Below are positions 51,697 to 63,400 of a stretch of 64,000 nt of DNA, piece by piece. Numbering within the stretch: the first letter of the stretch is position 1; each line of letters opens with the position of its first letter. This DNA is from Clostridia bacterium. GTDB taxonomy: Bacteria > Bacillota > Clostridia > Christensenellales > Borkfalkiaceae. The stretch lies in NCBI GenBank assembly GCA_017536205.1, contig JAFXHX010000008.1, forward strand, positions 62,001 to 126,000. The letters are read 5' to 3'. The position numbers were made by a program, and so were the translations under genes. The notes under the pieces were generated by a model. That model was given only the letters and a program-made list of their open reading frames with translations. It had not been told where the DNA came from and searched no databases.

Positions 51697-54600
51697 ATTA
51701 GCAAGGCTAGCCCAAGAAATAGAGCCGTTTACTGCATCTACTTTCCAAACAGTTGAAGTGAAGTTTGCAAGAACTGAAGGAGCATAAGTCTTATCTTCTG
51801 CAAGTTTAGCCTTAGTGTCGTAACGGATAACGTTAACCATCTTATACATACCACCGTTTGCTACCTTAGAAGTGTCACCAGCAACTAAAGTTGAAAGGTT
51901 ATCGTAATCCCAAACTTGGTAAGCACCTGCGGCACCTGCGGTAATTAAATCGTAAGTTGCATCTTGCTTATAGCCTTGATAGAACTTGTAAGTACCTTTA
52001 GTTTCGTTAGCACCGTAAGAGATTACGCCGTATGCATCAGTGTTTTTAACGTGATATGGAGCGCTACCACGAACGAACGGAACGAACGAGCCACTAGCAG
52101 TTGAAAGCGTATCAATATTCTTTTTAGCATCTGCATCGCCACCAGCGAACGAGCCTGCAATAAGTTGTTTAGAAACAACTATAACGTTCGAGCAGTTAGC
52201 GTCGATTGTTGCAACGTTAGTTTTTGCAGTGGGTTTAAAGATTGCACCAGTAATAGTGGTTGCACCAGTACCGGTTACTTGCTCGTTAACAAGTGATTCG
52301 TATAAGAAGTTGGTAAGCTTAATTTGTTCTTGCCACTTATCGTAAACAACGTAACCACGAGCACCTATAAGACCGTTTGGCGAGTATGACTTACCATTAA
52401 TGAAGTTATAGGTAACGTAATTATCACCAGCAACAGAAAGACAATCACCTTCAGCAGCAGCGTTGCACAAAAGATTTAAGTAAACGTTTTCAACGTTAAG
52501 GTTGTTGGTTTCAAATTCGTCACAAACTAAATGCTGAGCAAGCACCGAAGCACTATCTGCAATAACGTTAGTGAACGCAACGTTTTTAATAGTAACGTCG
52601 TGACCTTTAGTTAAGTTGATAGAGTTGAATACGCCACCAGTTAATTTAAGGCCTAAAATGTTACCATCTTTATCACGATTGTAGTCAAAGCCGTGAGCAT
52701 TTTCAACTGCAAAGCCACGACCATCGAGATGACCAGCAAAGCCTGCCCAGCTTTCTGCCCAAGATTGACTAAAGCCATTTTTAGTTACAAGGTAAATGCC
52801 AGTGTGGAAAGGAGTGTCGCCAATAGGAGTAGACGTCTTATCATCCCAGTAACCGTTACCGTTGTGGTAAATAGCAACGTGAGCAGCATAGTCCTTAATA
52901 TCGTCGGTTATAGCGTCAACTTTGAAGTTGATGTTGTTTGCTAAAGCAATAAACTCTTCAGATACTTTAGAACCGTCGCTTGCGGGGGTTTGACCAAAGT
53001 AGTCAAGCCATTCGATAGCAGAAGTGATAACTACGTCGAAATATTTAACGTTGTTAAGTTTAACAATACCATCGGTAAAGTATGCGGTTAATACAAACTC
53101 GTTAGAAGAAGGCATTTTAATTTCAGGAAGAATAATTTTGCCATCATCAATTTCGAGTGCAAGTTCACCGCTACCTGCCGACATGGTTGCTAAAACAAGG
53201 TCTCTGTCACCAAAGTCATATTGTAATCCACCATTTGCAAGGTAAAGAACTTCGGTATCAATTTCGGTTGCATCGTTATCAAGTTTAATAATGTTAGTAA
53301 ATCTAAACTCTTGATACTCAGTTGAAAGCGCAATATAGTCTGCATCAAACGCTGCGTCGGGAAGAACAATACCGTAAGAAATATCAATTTCGGTTTCAGT
53401 TTCGCCAGTAACGTATTTAGCAGAAACTATATCGTTGCTAAACGCGTATGCAACGTGATTGATTGATGCGTAGTAATAAACTGCATCTTCAACAGTGAGA
53501 GGATCACCTAACACGTTAAGAGTAAACGTTTTGGTTAAAATAGTTTCGCCTGCTTTGTAGGTAACGATAATATCTGCACAACCAGAGTTAACAAGAGTTA
53601 AATAGCTACCATTTACTTTTGCAACGAATTCGTTGCTTGATTCAAGTGAAACTAAGCTTAATGAGCTGTTGCCAGTGCCAGAAACTGGATTTACTTTAAC
53701 TTTGCCAAGTTTTACGTGAACGTCGATTTCATCAGCAACAATAGTATCGCCAACCTTAACGTTAGTTACTTCAGCAGATTTACCCTTCCAGTTAATTGCA
53801 TATTCGCCATCGGTTGTGTTAACGTCGTAGAACGAGTTGGTTGCAAATCTTTGTAATAAAGGTAAGGTTTCGTTAGTTTCGTTTCTGTTATGAGCAATAA
53901 GATGACTTAAACCATTGTAGTGATATACGTTTTTGAACTTGTAAATACCTTTGGTTGCTAACGAAGATATATCACCTGCTTCAATACCGGTAAGGTCGTC
54001 GTATGCCGTTTTATATCTATTTATACCATTACTATCTTCGTAAGTCTTGCTAGTGTCGTAAGGAAGAAGGGCACGGCTTGATTGTTCATCGTTAGAAGTG
54101 TCGAAACCATAAGCAGCATAACTCTTTTCACCACGGCCATTTGTATCTAATGAACCAGGTTGACCAACACGGTCGTCAAGATATGCTACAGTGGGTAACG
54201 TGCTTGAAATAAGCAATACGTCAGAAACATAAGTTTCATCGTAAGATGCTATAGTTTGATCTTCAAACACATAGTTGTATGCCGAAGCAAACGAGCCTGC
54301 AGCAAGATTTGAAGTACCATCACCTACATAGCCAGGTAATACACCCCAAGCGTTTGCGGGTGACCATTCGGTTTGTTTAAGAACAATGTTAGACATATAA
54401 GTATGACCAACGTTTCTTACAATACCTGAAATGAAGTAAGATGCAACTGAAAGTTGTTGAGTCATTACGTGAGTAGTTGCATTGTAAGAGTATCCCGAAT
54501 AGAAAGTACCCTTGTTAGAAACATAGATATTTTCAATGTGTTGAACGCCTACGTTAGAAACGGTATCGGCAATGATGGGCGAGTCGCACGACATCATCAT

Positions 54601-57600
54601 ATCAAGAAGTGCAAAGTTCTTAACTACGGGAGTAATTTCTTCGGTTGAGTAAAGTTTGCCAAATAAACCAGCACTCATAGTGTATAAGTGAGTTGAGTTA
54701 GCAAAAAGGTCAACGTAATTATACATTGAATAGCCTTTACCATCGAACACACCACCAAAGCCGTTTACAGAAGTTGGAGTAAAGCCGTCTGCTTTTTTAC
54801 CATCATCAAAACGGTCAAGAAGATAATAAATACCGTCAGTGTATTGACCGTTTTTGTTATCTACAAGTTGCCATTCGTGCTTAAGATCGGTAATCACATA
54901 TTCATCGGCATCGGCAATACGGAAGTTGATATCGTTGCCAAGAGTGTACCAGCCGGTAACTACACCGTCTTTAGAAGTGTAGTCTAAAGCACCACTAAGG
55001 TCGCGAACTTCGTAAATAATCTTATCCCAATATTCAATATTGTTAAAGGTTATAGTATTGTAACTGGTGTTAACAACAAGTTTAACAAGGTTGCTTGCGC
55101 CGTAAGTTGCCTTAGGAGCAGTAACACCAAAAATCTTATTATCTTTAACGGTTAATTCAACAGGGTCTTGACCATCAACAATAAGTTGCGCATCAAGCAC
55201 TACCCTATCGTCTAAATCGTCGTAAACGATAGAACCATCGTATGCATTGTATAAAACAACGTTATCTTCGGTAGAAGGTGCTGCCTTAACGTAAATAGTA
55301 ATAGGAACGATGTATTCAGATTCGTTATAAGTGAAGGTTACGGTTGCAACAGTTTGACCTGCTTGAACACCGGTAATAGATGCACCACTTGCGGTTAAGA
55401 GTGAATTATCACCAGAAACTACGCTAGTAATTTCGATATTATCAGTGCCGTAAACTGCGCTAAACGCCAAGGTTTCGTCAATATCGATTTCACCGTAAGT
55501 TACAATATTTTCGGTTTCGCCAAGTTTTAAGTTAACGTCGATTAAAGGTTTAATTACAAAGGTTTCGGTAACGCCTAATTCTTCGTTTGCAACGGTAACC
55601 GTAACAGGTTGAGCCGAGTATTTAGCAACGGTAACGCTTGCACCGTCGATAGTTAAAATACCGGTATTATCACTAGAAGTAATAGTAGTTCCAGGAACGA
55701 GTACGCCGTATTTAGAAAGACCAACGGTAACTGATTCGCCTTTAACAACTTCAACAGCCGACTTAGGAGTTACACCGTCAACCGAAAGGGTTACACCGTC
55801 TTGTTTGAAGGTGTGCCATACGGGAACGCCGGTAGAAGTATTCCAGAATCTAGAATCAAACGAAGTTAAATCGTTTTCTGCTTGAGCCATTTGATTAGCG
55901 TTATTATATTGCTTAATGCCGGTATATCTAAACGCACCTATTGAAGACGTTTCTTTGTCGTACTGAATTTGTTGGTTTTCAGAGTTGAACGAAGACATAT
56001 CTTCACCAAAGTAAGTGGTGTTAATATTTTCAGCGTATGCAATATACCATTGATAATAATTACCGTTTGCATCGTTTAAAACGGTACCAGGTCTGGTATT
56101 TAAATCTTTACTTCCCCTATAGTTTCCTAAAGCGAAGCCAGAAAGAACGTAAGTATCTTTAAAGAGTGATTCTTGAATTTCTTTCTTAGGATTAATGGTT
56201 GCTTTAGGACTAGCAACAAGAACGCCGTGAGCATAACCATTGACAGCATATCGAGAACTATTAACGTCGTAAGGAGTTTCGTTATTATATTCAACAACAA
56301 CGTTGGTAAGATTTATATTTTCGCCAGCTTGATAGAATAAGCCTTGAAGGTCATACGAGTCAGACCTATAGCTAATATAAACGTTTTCTAAATCGCCGTA
56401 GCCAAGGAATGCAAGCGAGCTACCCCTATAAGTATAAATATTGGTAATAGCAACGTTTTTCAAAACTGCATCTTTAGAGAAGTGGTGGAATAAACCAACA
56501 CGGTTACCTTGGTGTGCAACAGTAAAGTTCTCGGTGTCAATGTTAGAAATAACGTGGCCGTTACCATCGAAGGTTGCAGCAAACGATAATTCTTCAGCGT
56601 GGTGATATGCAGAAGCAGATGCCGAGTGATAAACTACGAGCGTAGATGCATCGATATCGTTTAAAAGGTAAACGTATGCTTCTTTACGATATGGGTCGTT
56701 ATATTCGGCTTTAGAAGCACACACGTCTTCGCGCTTATCGTCAGGACCTTTACCTTCGTTTGCTTTTGCGTTTGCCCTTTCACGTTTTGCAAGCATTTCT
56801 GCCGAAGCGCGAAGTTCAACAGCGTCTTTAAGGTCTTCAACGGTTGAAACGAAAGCACCAGCTGCACGAACTGAAACTTCGTATATTTCAGTTTTTGAAC
56901 CTACTAAAATAGTAGTATCGGTAAAGTCGTGTGCGTTAGCAACAACGCCGGTAATGTAGTTTTCGTTAACGTTAAGAACATTTTCACCTTGCCAAGCATC
57001 GATAATTTCGGTTTCAGTACCCCAAATGAAGTTATCAATAGTTAAGTTGGTGTTAAGGTCGCTTTCTTCTTTATAAGTACCCATGTAAGTTGAGAAGTAT
57101 TCAACTTTACCTTCTTTCTTAGCAACGGGACGAATAATTCTTGCATTAAAGTTTTTAAGGTAGGTTTTACCACCTACTTCGTAACCGAACGAAATTACGG
57201 TAGTACCAACCGATTTACCAACTATTTTGCCATCTTCTATATAAGCAATATCTTCGTTGGCACTTGAAGCAACGTTAGCAGGGATTTCTGCGCCACCGTT
57301 AATAGTTACGGTAGGAACAAAATCAAAGGTGTTAACGTAAGACGAGCCTTCGAACGAAGCCCTAGTATAAAGTTCAATGTCTTTAGCGATGTTACCATTT
57401 ACGTAGAACGAGAAGTTATCTTGAACGGTAACTTTAATCGTTTTAGACATAAGGAAGGTGTTAGAAGCGTCTTTTGTTCTCCACGAAGCGCTAACAACAA
57501 CATCTGCCTCACCGTTTTCTAAAGTAGTGAGTAAACCGTCGTTAGTAGCGGTTACAACGCTAGCATTGCTAGAAGTAACAGTGAACGTTGCGTCGGTATA

Positions 57601-58083
57601 GTCGGTACGATTATTAAATCTTACGATGGGAACGAAATTGAAGGTATCGTTGTTAGATAAAATAATTTCGTCTTTGATGCCACCAAGAACGTCAACTTCA
57701 GGTGTTTGACCACCGAAAGAAACGTTTAATTCGCACTTCTTAACTAAATCGCCACAAGTTGCAACGATGTTGGTTATACCTTCGCTAATTGCTTCGATTT
57801 TACCAGTAGTTTGGTTAATAGTTGCAATATCAGCATTTTCAGACGACCAAACGACTTTATTAGTAGTGTTGGTAGTTGTTGCTGAAAGCGTAAAATAATC
57901 GCCTATGGTAAGAGAAAGAGCACTGCGCGCTAAAGTTAAAGTAGCAGCGGGAGGTTGCGGAATATAAATATCTGGTTGACCGTCGTCAGTTTCTTCCTCC
58001 TTCTTACAACCGGTGCCTACCGCCGTTAATGCGACGGTAAGCGATAATACGAGAACAAGTAATCTTTTAAATAATTTATTCAT
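51691..58083 (-). CDS. Giant lipoprotein (2130 aa), paralogue of the 2548-aa protein
   Basis: Start at ATG 58083, because GGAGG lies 6 nt before it and would abut the alternative ATG 58089. Lipobox VGTGC (Cys near residue 26), then an acidic KKEEETDDG spacer. Three Ig-like (Big) segments follow, then a beta-helix-like module near residue 420 (DATFDGNGHVISNI-type) and more Ig-like repeats. Two C-terminal modules (near 1020 and 1685) match modules 3 and 4 of the 2548-aa protein, for example YWDKIIYEVRDL, DTNGRGEKSY and TSAIEWLDYFG. No enzyme motif is seen. Last gene of the ABC-DUF4838 operon. Likely a cell-envelope anchored binding protein. Confidence 0.88.
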   Translation of the reverse strand: MNKLFKRLLVLVLSLTVALTAVGTGCKKEEETDDGQPDIYIPQPPAATLTLARSALSLTIGDYFTLSATTTNTTNKVVWSSENADIATINQTTGKIEAISEGITNIVATCGDLVKKCELNVSFGGQTPEVDVLGGIKDEIILSNNDTFNFVPIVRFNNRTDYTDATFTVTSSNASVVTATNDGLLTTLENGEADVVVSASWRTKDASNTFLMSKTIKVTVQDNFSFYVNGNIAKDIELYTRASFEGSSYVNTFDFVPTVTINGGAEIPANVASSANEDIAYIEDGKIVGKSVGTTVISFGYEVGGKTYLKNFNARIIRPVAKKEGKVEYFSTYMGTYKEESDLNTNLTIDNFIWGTETEIIDAWQGENVLNVNENYITGVVANAHDFTDTTILVGSKTEIYEVSVRAAGAFVSTVEDLKDAVELRASAEMLAKRERANAKANEGKGPDDKREDVCASKAEYNDPYRKEAYVYLLNDIDASTLVVYHSASASAYHHAEELSFAATFDGNGHVISNIDTENFTVAHQGNRVGLFHHFSKDAVLKNVAITNIYTYRGSSLAFLGYGDLENVYISYRSDSYDLQGLFYQAGENINLTNVVVEYNNETPYDVNSSRYAVNGYAHGVLVASPKATINPKKEIQESLFKDTYVLSGFALGNYRGSKDLNTRPGTVLNDANGNYYQWYIAYAENINTTYFGEDMSSFNSENQQIQYDKETSSIGAFRYTGIKQYNNANQMAQAENDLTSFDSRFWNTSTGVPVWHTFKQDGVTLSVDGVTPKSAVEVVKGESVTVGLSKYGVLVPGTTITSSDNTGILTIDGASVTVAKYSAQPVTVTVANEELGVTETFVIKPLIDVNLKLGETENIVTYGEIDIDETLAFSAVYGTDNIEITSVVSGDNSLLTASGASITGVQAGQTVATVTFTYNESEYIVPITIYVKAAPSTEDNVVLYNAYDGSIVYDDLDDRVVLDAQLIVDGQDPVELTVKDNKIFGVTAPKATYGASNLVKLVVNTSYNTITFNNIEYWDKIIYEVRDLSGALDYTSKDGVVTGWYTLGNDINFRIADADEYVITDLKHEWQLVDNKNGQYTDGIYYLLDRFDDGKKADGFTPTSVNGFGGVFDGKGYSMYNYVDLFANSTHLYTMSAGLFGKLYSTEEITPVVKNFALLDMMMSCDSPIIADTVSNVGVQHIENIYVSNKGTFYSGYSYNATTHVMTQQLSVASYFISGIVRNVGHTYMSNIVLKQTEWSPANAWGVLPGYVGDGTSNLAAGSFASAYNYVFEDQTIASYDETYVSDVLLISSTLPTVAYLDDRVGQPGSLDTNGRGEKSYAAYGFDTSNDEQSSRALLPYDTSKTYEDSNGINRYKTAYDDLTGIEAGDISSLATKGIYKFKNVYHYNGLSHLIAHNRNETNETLPLLQRFATNSFYDVNTTDGEYAINWKGKSAEVTNVKVGDTIVADEIDVHVKLGKVKVNPVSGTGNSSLSLVSLESSNEFVAKVNGSYLTLVNSGCADIIVTYKAGETILTKTFTLNVLGDPLTVEDAVYYYASINHVAYAFSNDIVSAKYVTGETETEIDISYGIVLPDAAFDADYIALSTEYQEFRFTNIIKLDNDATEIDTEVLYLANGGLQYDFGDRDLVLATMSAGSGELALEIDDGKIILPEIKMPSSNEFVLTAYFTDGIVKLNNVKYFDVVITSAIEWLDYFGQTPASDGSKVSEEFIALANNINFKVDAITDDIKDYAAHVAIYHNGNGYWDDKTSTPIGDTPFHTGIYLVTKNGFSQSWAESWAGFAGHLDGRGFAVENAHGFDYNRDKDGNILGLKLTGGVFNSINLTKGHDVTIKNVAFTNVIADSASVLAQHLVCDEFETNNLNVENVYLNLLCNAAAEGDCLSVAGDNYVTYNFINGKSYSPNGLIGARGYVVYDKWQEQIKLTNFLYESLVNEQVTGTGATTITGAIFKPTAKTNVATIDANCSNVIVVSKQLIAGSFAGGDADAKKNIDTLSTASGSFVPFVRGSAPYHVKNTDAYGVISYGANETKGTYKFYQGYKQDATYDLITAGAAGAYQVWDYDNLSTLVAGDTSKVANGGMYKMVNVIRYDTKAKLAEDKTYAPSVLANFTSTVWKVDAVNGSISWASLANA
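55001..55037. repeat. 37-bp identical coding block, copy 2
   Basis: Identical to 46748-46784, in the homologous module of the paralogous gene. Confidence 0.9.
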
Positions 58084-58096
58084 ATTCATCCTCCTA

Positions 58097-60397
58097 TTAT
58101 AAAGTAAGTAACCAGTTAAGTATTAAGCCTTCACTTGAACAGTTGTAACTCATAAGCGGATACTGAACTGATATTTCGTAAAGTCTATTCTTGTAATATC
58201 TAAACTTTTCAAGCGAAAGTTGACTGGTGCCTTTTTCTGCACCATCACCGTAAAGTTTAAGAACGATGTATAAAGGAGTCATCGATTCAACGTCGATACG
58301 GTCTTTTAAAACGAGATAAAGGTTATTATTAGTAACTTGATAATGAGAAATCTCTTCAATCGCTTTGTCAAATAATCCAACCCAACCTTCAACCATTTGT
58401 AACGGCCAATATACAGTAGATTTTACCCAGCTATCGTGCGCGCTACTCTTATTAGGACGCATTCCGTATTCTGAATAAGTGGTTTGAACGTGTGTTTGAT
58501 AAAGTTTTAATATATTAAGCATAGTATCAGACGCATCTTGATACATAGCGTCAAAATACCTTTGAGTAAGAGCGTCGTAATCTTGTGATGAATCCCACAT
58601 AAGTTGTGATTCCATCCAACAAGCATAGCTTTGGAACGAAGTTGCGTTATCGCCGTAGTCTTGAGATTCAAGGAATACGTATTGAACGTCTTTATACGCA
58701 AAGAATTGGAAAAGGTCGCCGTTAAAGAACGCAAGTGAATCGTGAGGGAAAATAGTAGCGTGAGCGTAAGTAGGATAACCCCAGAACCAGAAATAATCAA
58801 TACAAGCATCCCAAGCGTCGAACATATCTATACCTATTTGGTTTTCGGGAGCGTATAACGCCGTGTAATAGTTAAAGTAACGAGTGTCAGCGTAATACAT
58901 ACCAACACCATCGTCAGCAATTACTTGGTCGTTACAAGGAACGTATTTACCTTCTGCTTCACTGTAAACTGCAGGTGGAGCACACAAAGTATTGTAAGCA
59001 AACGAAACGACGTGGAAATCTTCTCTCTTATAAGCTGCGTTTTCAGGTTTGTTCATCCAATCGCGAACGTATTTGTTAACAGCGTTTAAAAGTTTAATAA
59101 CTGAACCTGAAGACGTAAAGTTTTCAGCTTCACGTTCAATCGTGCATTGTTCACATCCACATAAAGCACCTAAGTCTTCCATAGTAATGGTTACCGTATT
59201 ACGGAAAGGATATTCTTCGGGAGGGAATGCAACGAGCGAATATTCAATCATTTCTGCACAGCGTTTTGCAAGCGCTCTAAACGAATCGGCGTTACCTCTT
59301 GCAGTGTAGCATATTTGGTCACCCGTAGTAGCGTACCAGTCTTCATGAGTGTGTTTATCGTCTGAACGGTTTGGGTTATCTGCATTTTTTATAGTCCAAC
59401 CTGCAACGTCGCGCATATTCGTAGAATTAAACTCTAAATCACCATAGCTATCAATCCAAGATTGTGGAACGCGAGCTGCGTCGGGCTCATATTCTTCAAA
59501 ATAATATTTTAAATAGTCAATGGGTTTACCGTCAACGTCAGTTGCTCTAGGAAGATATTCCATTGCGTTGTGAATATAACCATTTTGAGCAGCAAGTGAT
59601 TTACGGTCGTGAACTATAGGAAGTAAGTCTTCTTGGTGACCACCGTTACCAACGTTTAAACGCCATTTACGGTATGCAACGTCTTGTGAAGTAATATCTT
59701 CAACGAGTGGGTCAACGGTCTTCATACCGTCGAAACCAACACCGTACCAAGCAACGTTATACGACCTTCTTTCAATGTCAGGTGCGTCCATAACGGTTAA
59801 GTTTAAAAACTTAGCGTCGGTAACGTTTTTATCGATTGTCCAACAGTTTCTATAATAATATTGAAAATTAAAATAGATTTCAAGAAAATTATAAACTGCT
59901 TGAATTACACCAGTTCCATAAGGTGCGTTTAAAAATACGTTTTGGTTTTTCGTGCGAATAAGATATCCGTCGTAATCAAGAGAATCCATATCTTCTTCAG
60001 TAACGTTAAGGTTAGCCGCTTGATATAAACGGTTATCTGCTAAAGATATATATTTACCGGTTGCAACAGTTTCGGTAAGGTCTTCAGGAAGTTCATTTTC
60101 GTACTTTGCAGTAATTGAAATACCAGTTGCCCTTTTGAAAAGCAATTGTAATTCTTCTTTTGCAATTTTAACGTAACTATCAACAACGTCAGGAAGAAGT
60201 ATCGTATAATCGCTAAGCCCGTCTTTAACAAGCCAAGTGTCAGTTTCAACTATATCGAACTCGTGAACGCCGTCGTAAACGAAAGGTGTAAACTCGGCGT
60301 AAGTCGTTGCTTCGTCTTCTTTTTTACAAGCAAATACGGATAAGGAAATGCTTAAAATAAGCGTAGAAAGAACAAGTAATTTAATTAATCTTTTCAT
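58097..60397 (-). CDS. DUF4838 family lipoprotein
   Basis: 766 aa. Lipobox SVFAC (Cys near residue 24). The N-terminal third has the GH-associated beta-alpha domain that precedes DUF4838 (LLFKRATGISI, YGTGVIQAVYNFLE). The DUF4838 core, near residues 200-560, has ERRSYNVAW, ITMEDLGALCGCEQC and YADTRYFNYYTALYAPENQ. These proteins are found in polysaccharide utilisation loci and are thought to be glycoside-hydrolase-like; no reaction is proven. SD AGGAGG 9-10 nt before ATG. Lies between the 1108-aa and 2130-aa genes in the same operon. Confidence 0.92.
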   Translation of the reverse strand: MKRLIKLLVLSTLILSISLSVFACKKEDEATTYAEFTPFVYDGVHEFDIVETDTWLVKDGLSDYTILLPDVVDSYVKIAKEELQLLFKRATGISITAKYENELPEDLTETVATGKYISLADNRLYQAANLNVTEEDMDSLDYDGYLIRTKNQNVFLNAPYGTGVIQAVYNFLEIYFNFQYYYRNCWTIDKNVTDAKFLNLTVMDAPDIERRSYNVAWYGVGFDGMKTVDPLVEDITSQDVAYRKWRLNVGNGGHQEDLLPIVHDRKSLAAQNGYIHNAMEYLPRATDVDGKPIDYLKYYFEEYEPDAARVPQSWIDSYGDLEFNSTNMRDVAGWTIKNADNPNRSDDKHTHEDWYATTGDQICYTARGNADSFRALAKRCAEMIEYSLVAFPPEEYPFRNTVTITMEDLGALCGCEQCTIEREAENFTSSGSVIKLLNAVNKYVRDWMNKPENAAYKREDFHVVSFAYNTLCAPPAVYSEAEGKYVPCNDQVIADDGVGMYYADTRYFNYYTALYAPENQIGIDMFDAWDACIDYFWFWGYPTYAHATIFPHDSLAFFNGDLFQFFAYKDVQYVFLESQDYGDNATSFQSYACWMESQLMWDSSQDYDALTQRYFDAMYQDASDTMLNILKLYQTHVQTTYSEYGMRPNKSSAHDSWVKSTVYWPLQMVEGWVGLFDKAIEEISHYQVTNNNLYLVLKDRIDVESMTPLYIVLKLYGDGAEKGTSQLSLEKFRYYKNRLYEISVQYPLMSYNCSSEGLILNWLLTL

Positions 60398-60414
60398 AAT
60401 CTAATTTCCCTCCT

Positions 60415-63400
60415 TTATGAAACGTGAATGGTAAACGTTGCAAGCGTAAAGTTACCAACTGAATCGTATGCGTAAATACGAACTTCATAATCGCCTTTTC
60501 TGTTAATCGCACAAGTATCGGTTATTTCAACAACGTCTGACAAAGACTCAACTTCGATATAATCAAAAGGCTCTGCAGTATGAATGAGATAACCGCGATG
60601 TTTATGTCTAATCATAACGCTAACGATTAAATCTTCTAATAAAGTATTATCGTCGCTAACGGTAAACGGAATTGTAAAGGTTTCGCCAATACCAACGTTC
60701 ATAACCGACTCTGCAACGATGCCGTTACCAAGAGTAATAACGGGCGCTTTATCGTTAATTACTTTAATGTTATAAGTATCCCTTGCCTCTTTAGTAAGTG
60801 CAGTGGTGTTTTGTTTAGAAACGTCTCTAACATATAAAATAACTTGATAGGTAGCGTATTCATTAAGCACTAACGTGTAGTCTTTAGTTGGGTCGTTAGC
60901 AATACCGTCGCAAACTACTTCGTTACCGTTTTCATCTAAAACTTTTACGTGATTACCCGTGTCTTTATTAATTATTTCAAGCGAAACGTAATTTGTCGGG
61001 TTTTTCTTACACGCAACACATTGACAATTATCTTTACATTTTTCGTAATTGAAATAACGAGTAGGAGTTAAAATATCCGCAACAGACGGAGCGTAAATAG
61101 TTACGCTATCACCTATTATATGGTTACCATGGTCACGCGTAATGTAATAGTTAGACGTGGTTTTATCTGAAGTAAGGTTACTACTAAACACAACGTTAGC
61201 AAGTTTATCAGGTCTAAAGGTAACCGTACCGGTAACGTCAACTAATTCAATATCAAGATAAGCAAGTTCGGTAGTAAAGTCTATAAGGTAATCGACTTCA
61301 GTTTCGCCGTAAGTTGCTTTTCTATAGTTGTGGTCGTAGGTAAACATTTTATCCATGGTGTTTAAAAGCGAAATGTCTGCTAATAAAACACCGTCTTGAG
61401 TTTGGTCGGTAATAAAGTAATATTTATCGTTTTGTTCGTAAATGGTAAATACCGCTTTGTTTTCAGTGTTATAAATATCGGTTAAAATAATATTTATAGC
61501 TGAAATGCTACCAACGTTACCAGATTTTATATAGGTGTAGAACGTGAAGTTGAAAGAGCCAACTTGGATTGGGTTAACAAACGAAATTACGTTCGTACCT
61601 TCATTTACAGTATCGTAAGTAAGGTTACGACCAACTACTCCATTAAACGGAACGTCACCTATAAAATAATTTTGTGGAATAAGCGCAGTACCACCGCCAA
61701 CGTTAACGACATTTGCAACGTCGCTAAGTGCATATGGAGCGTCTTGACCAGGCATTGCTTCAGTTGCAACGTATTTAAATTGTAATGAAGTTGCAGTTGA
61801 AGAAACAACGAATTTTTCAATATCGGTAACTTCGGTCCATTCACCTTCACCGTCGTATTGAACGTAAACTTTCGATGCTACAGGAGTAGCAAAGTCAACG
61901 TATTTATACGCTGATAAAGGTTTAAGTTCGTAAGTAAAGCCTGCTAAGTAATTGCGATAAGCAAACGGTTTTTCTACAAAACGAATAATTCCGTTAGAAA
62001 CACATTCTACGCTATAAGTTAACACTTTAGAAACAGCGTTATCGCTAATAGCGTAAGTTATTTGATAAGTACCGGTAGTTGACGGAATAAACTCTAAAGT
62101 TTCAGGGTCGATATTATAAGTTTTACCTTTGCAGGTTGCAGTAATATCGATTTTTAACGCGCTATCTAAGTTATACGTTGAAAGAGTATAAGCAGGAAGC
62201 GTTACCGTTTCACCTGAATATATTTGAGTAAGTTTATCAGTTTCAAAGGTAAGAGTACCTATATGATTAAGTGCTTTAGATGAAGTAATACCACTAACGT
62301 CAACGGGAATAACGTCGAAATAAGACTTACCAACGTTGCCTGCATAGTCTTTTGCAGAATATTCAACGGTATAAACTTCGTTATCGCGCACGTTAAACAT
62401 ACCACCGGTTATAGTAATCGGGGTTCTTTGATTATCGCTATAATAATCTTTATAAACGTTAACGCGAATATCGGTTGCAAGGTTAACGTCGTAAACGTTA
62501 GCAGTAGGAAGAACGAAGTTTTCGCCTATTGCACAGTAAACGCTGTTGTTTTCGGTAAGGTCAACGTCAACGTAAACGTCGGGCGCTCTTTCATCTTTAT
62601 AGTTTTCTTCCCAGTTAGTACCGTTAAAGTTTTTAATAAGTTCGGTACCAGACATATCGCCAACGCTGGTAATATCAACTTGATAACCAGTGCCTTCATA
62701 GTTTTCAACTTTTAAAGACACGAAAACTTCGCCCGTGGTGAAACCTTGGAACATTTTAACGCCGGTAGTATAACAAGCAGGGTTTTGAAGTTGTGAAATT
62801 AAAATATCTTTAACACCGGTACTAACGTAAGTATAGTTATTCTTAAAGTCATATTTTAAGTAATAAATACCGTTTCTTTGAGCACTACCACCCGATTGAG
62901 CACCTTGGGTAGAACCGAAGTGGTTAACGTGTCTTACACCGTCGATATAAGCAACAACACGGTCCCAACGGCCAGTCAACGTTTCGTTAACGATTAAACC
63001 ACTATCTTGTTGAGAGTTTGTACCCGAACGAATATAACCGTAACCGTTTTGGTTTTTAACGCAAAGGCGATAGAAAACGTAAATAGACGGATCGTATGCG
63101 TCGGTTAAAGTAACGGTAACGAACTCTGCGTTGGTTTTGTATATACCACTATTTGCTAATAAATCGTGGTCGTAACCTTCGGGGTCGAAACTAATAATAT
63201 CAACAAGCCCTTCTTTATTAAGGTCGATAGGTTTATTGAAAACGAATTCACAACCGTCGTTAAGGTTAACTGAAATACCATCTTCTTTAGAACCTAAGGG
63301 ATTTTCTGGGCTAGAAGCGGTTATAGTACTACCATTTTCGTTAGAAAGGTAGAAATATTCGCTCATAACGTCGAACGTATCGTAAACGGTAATAGTTTTA

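Noticed and set aside
43546-58083. Assembly artefact explaining the identical 61-bp and 37-bp blocks
   Set aside because: The flanking sequences differ clearly on both sides and the proteins are diverged paralogues with intact frames, so a real duplication is simpler; it still deserves a read-level check.
58084-58089. ATG 58089 as start of the 2130-aa lipoprotein
   Set aside because: The SD GGAGG would directly touch it; ATG 58083 has the right 6-nt spacing.
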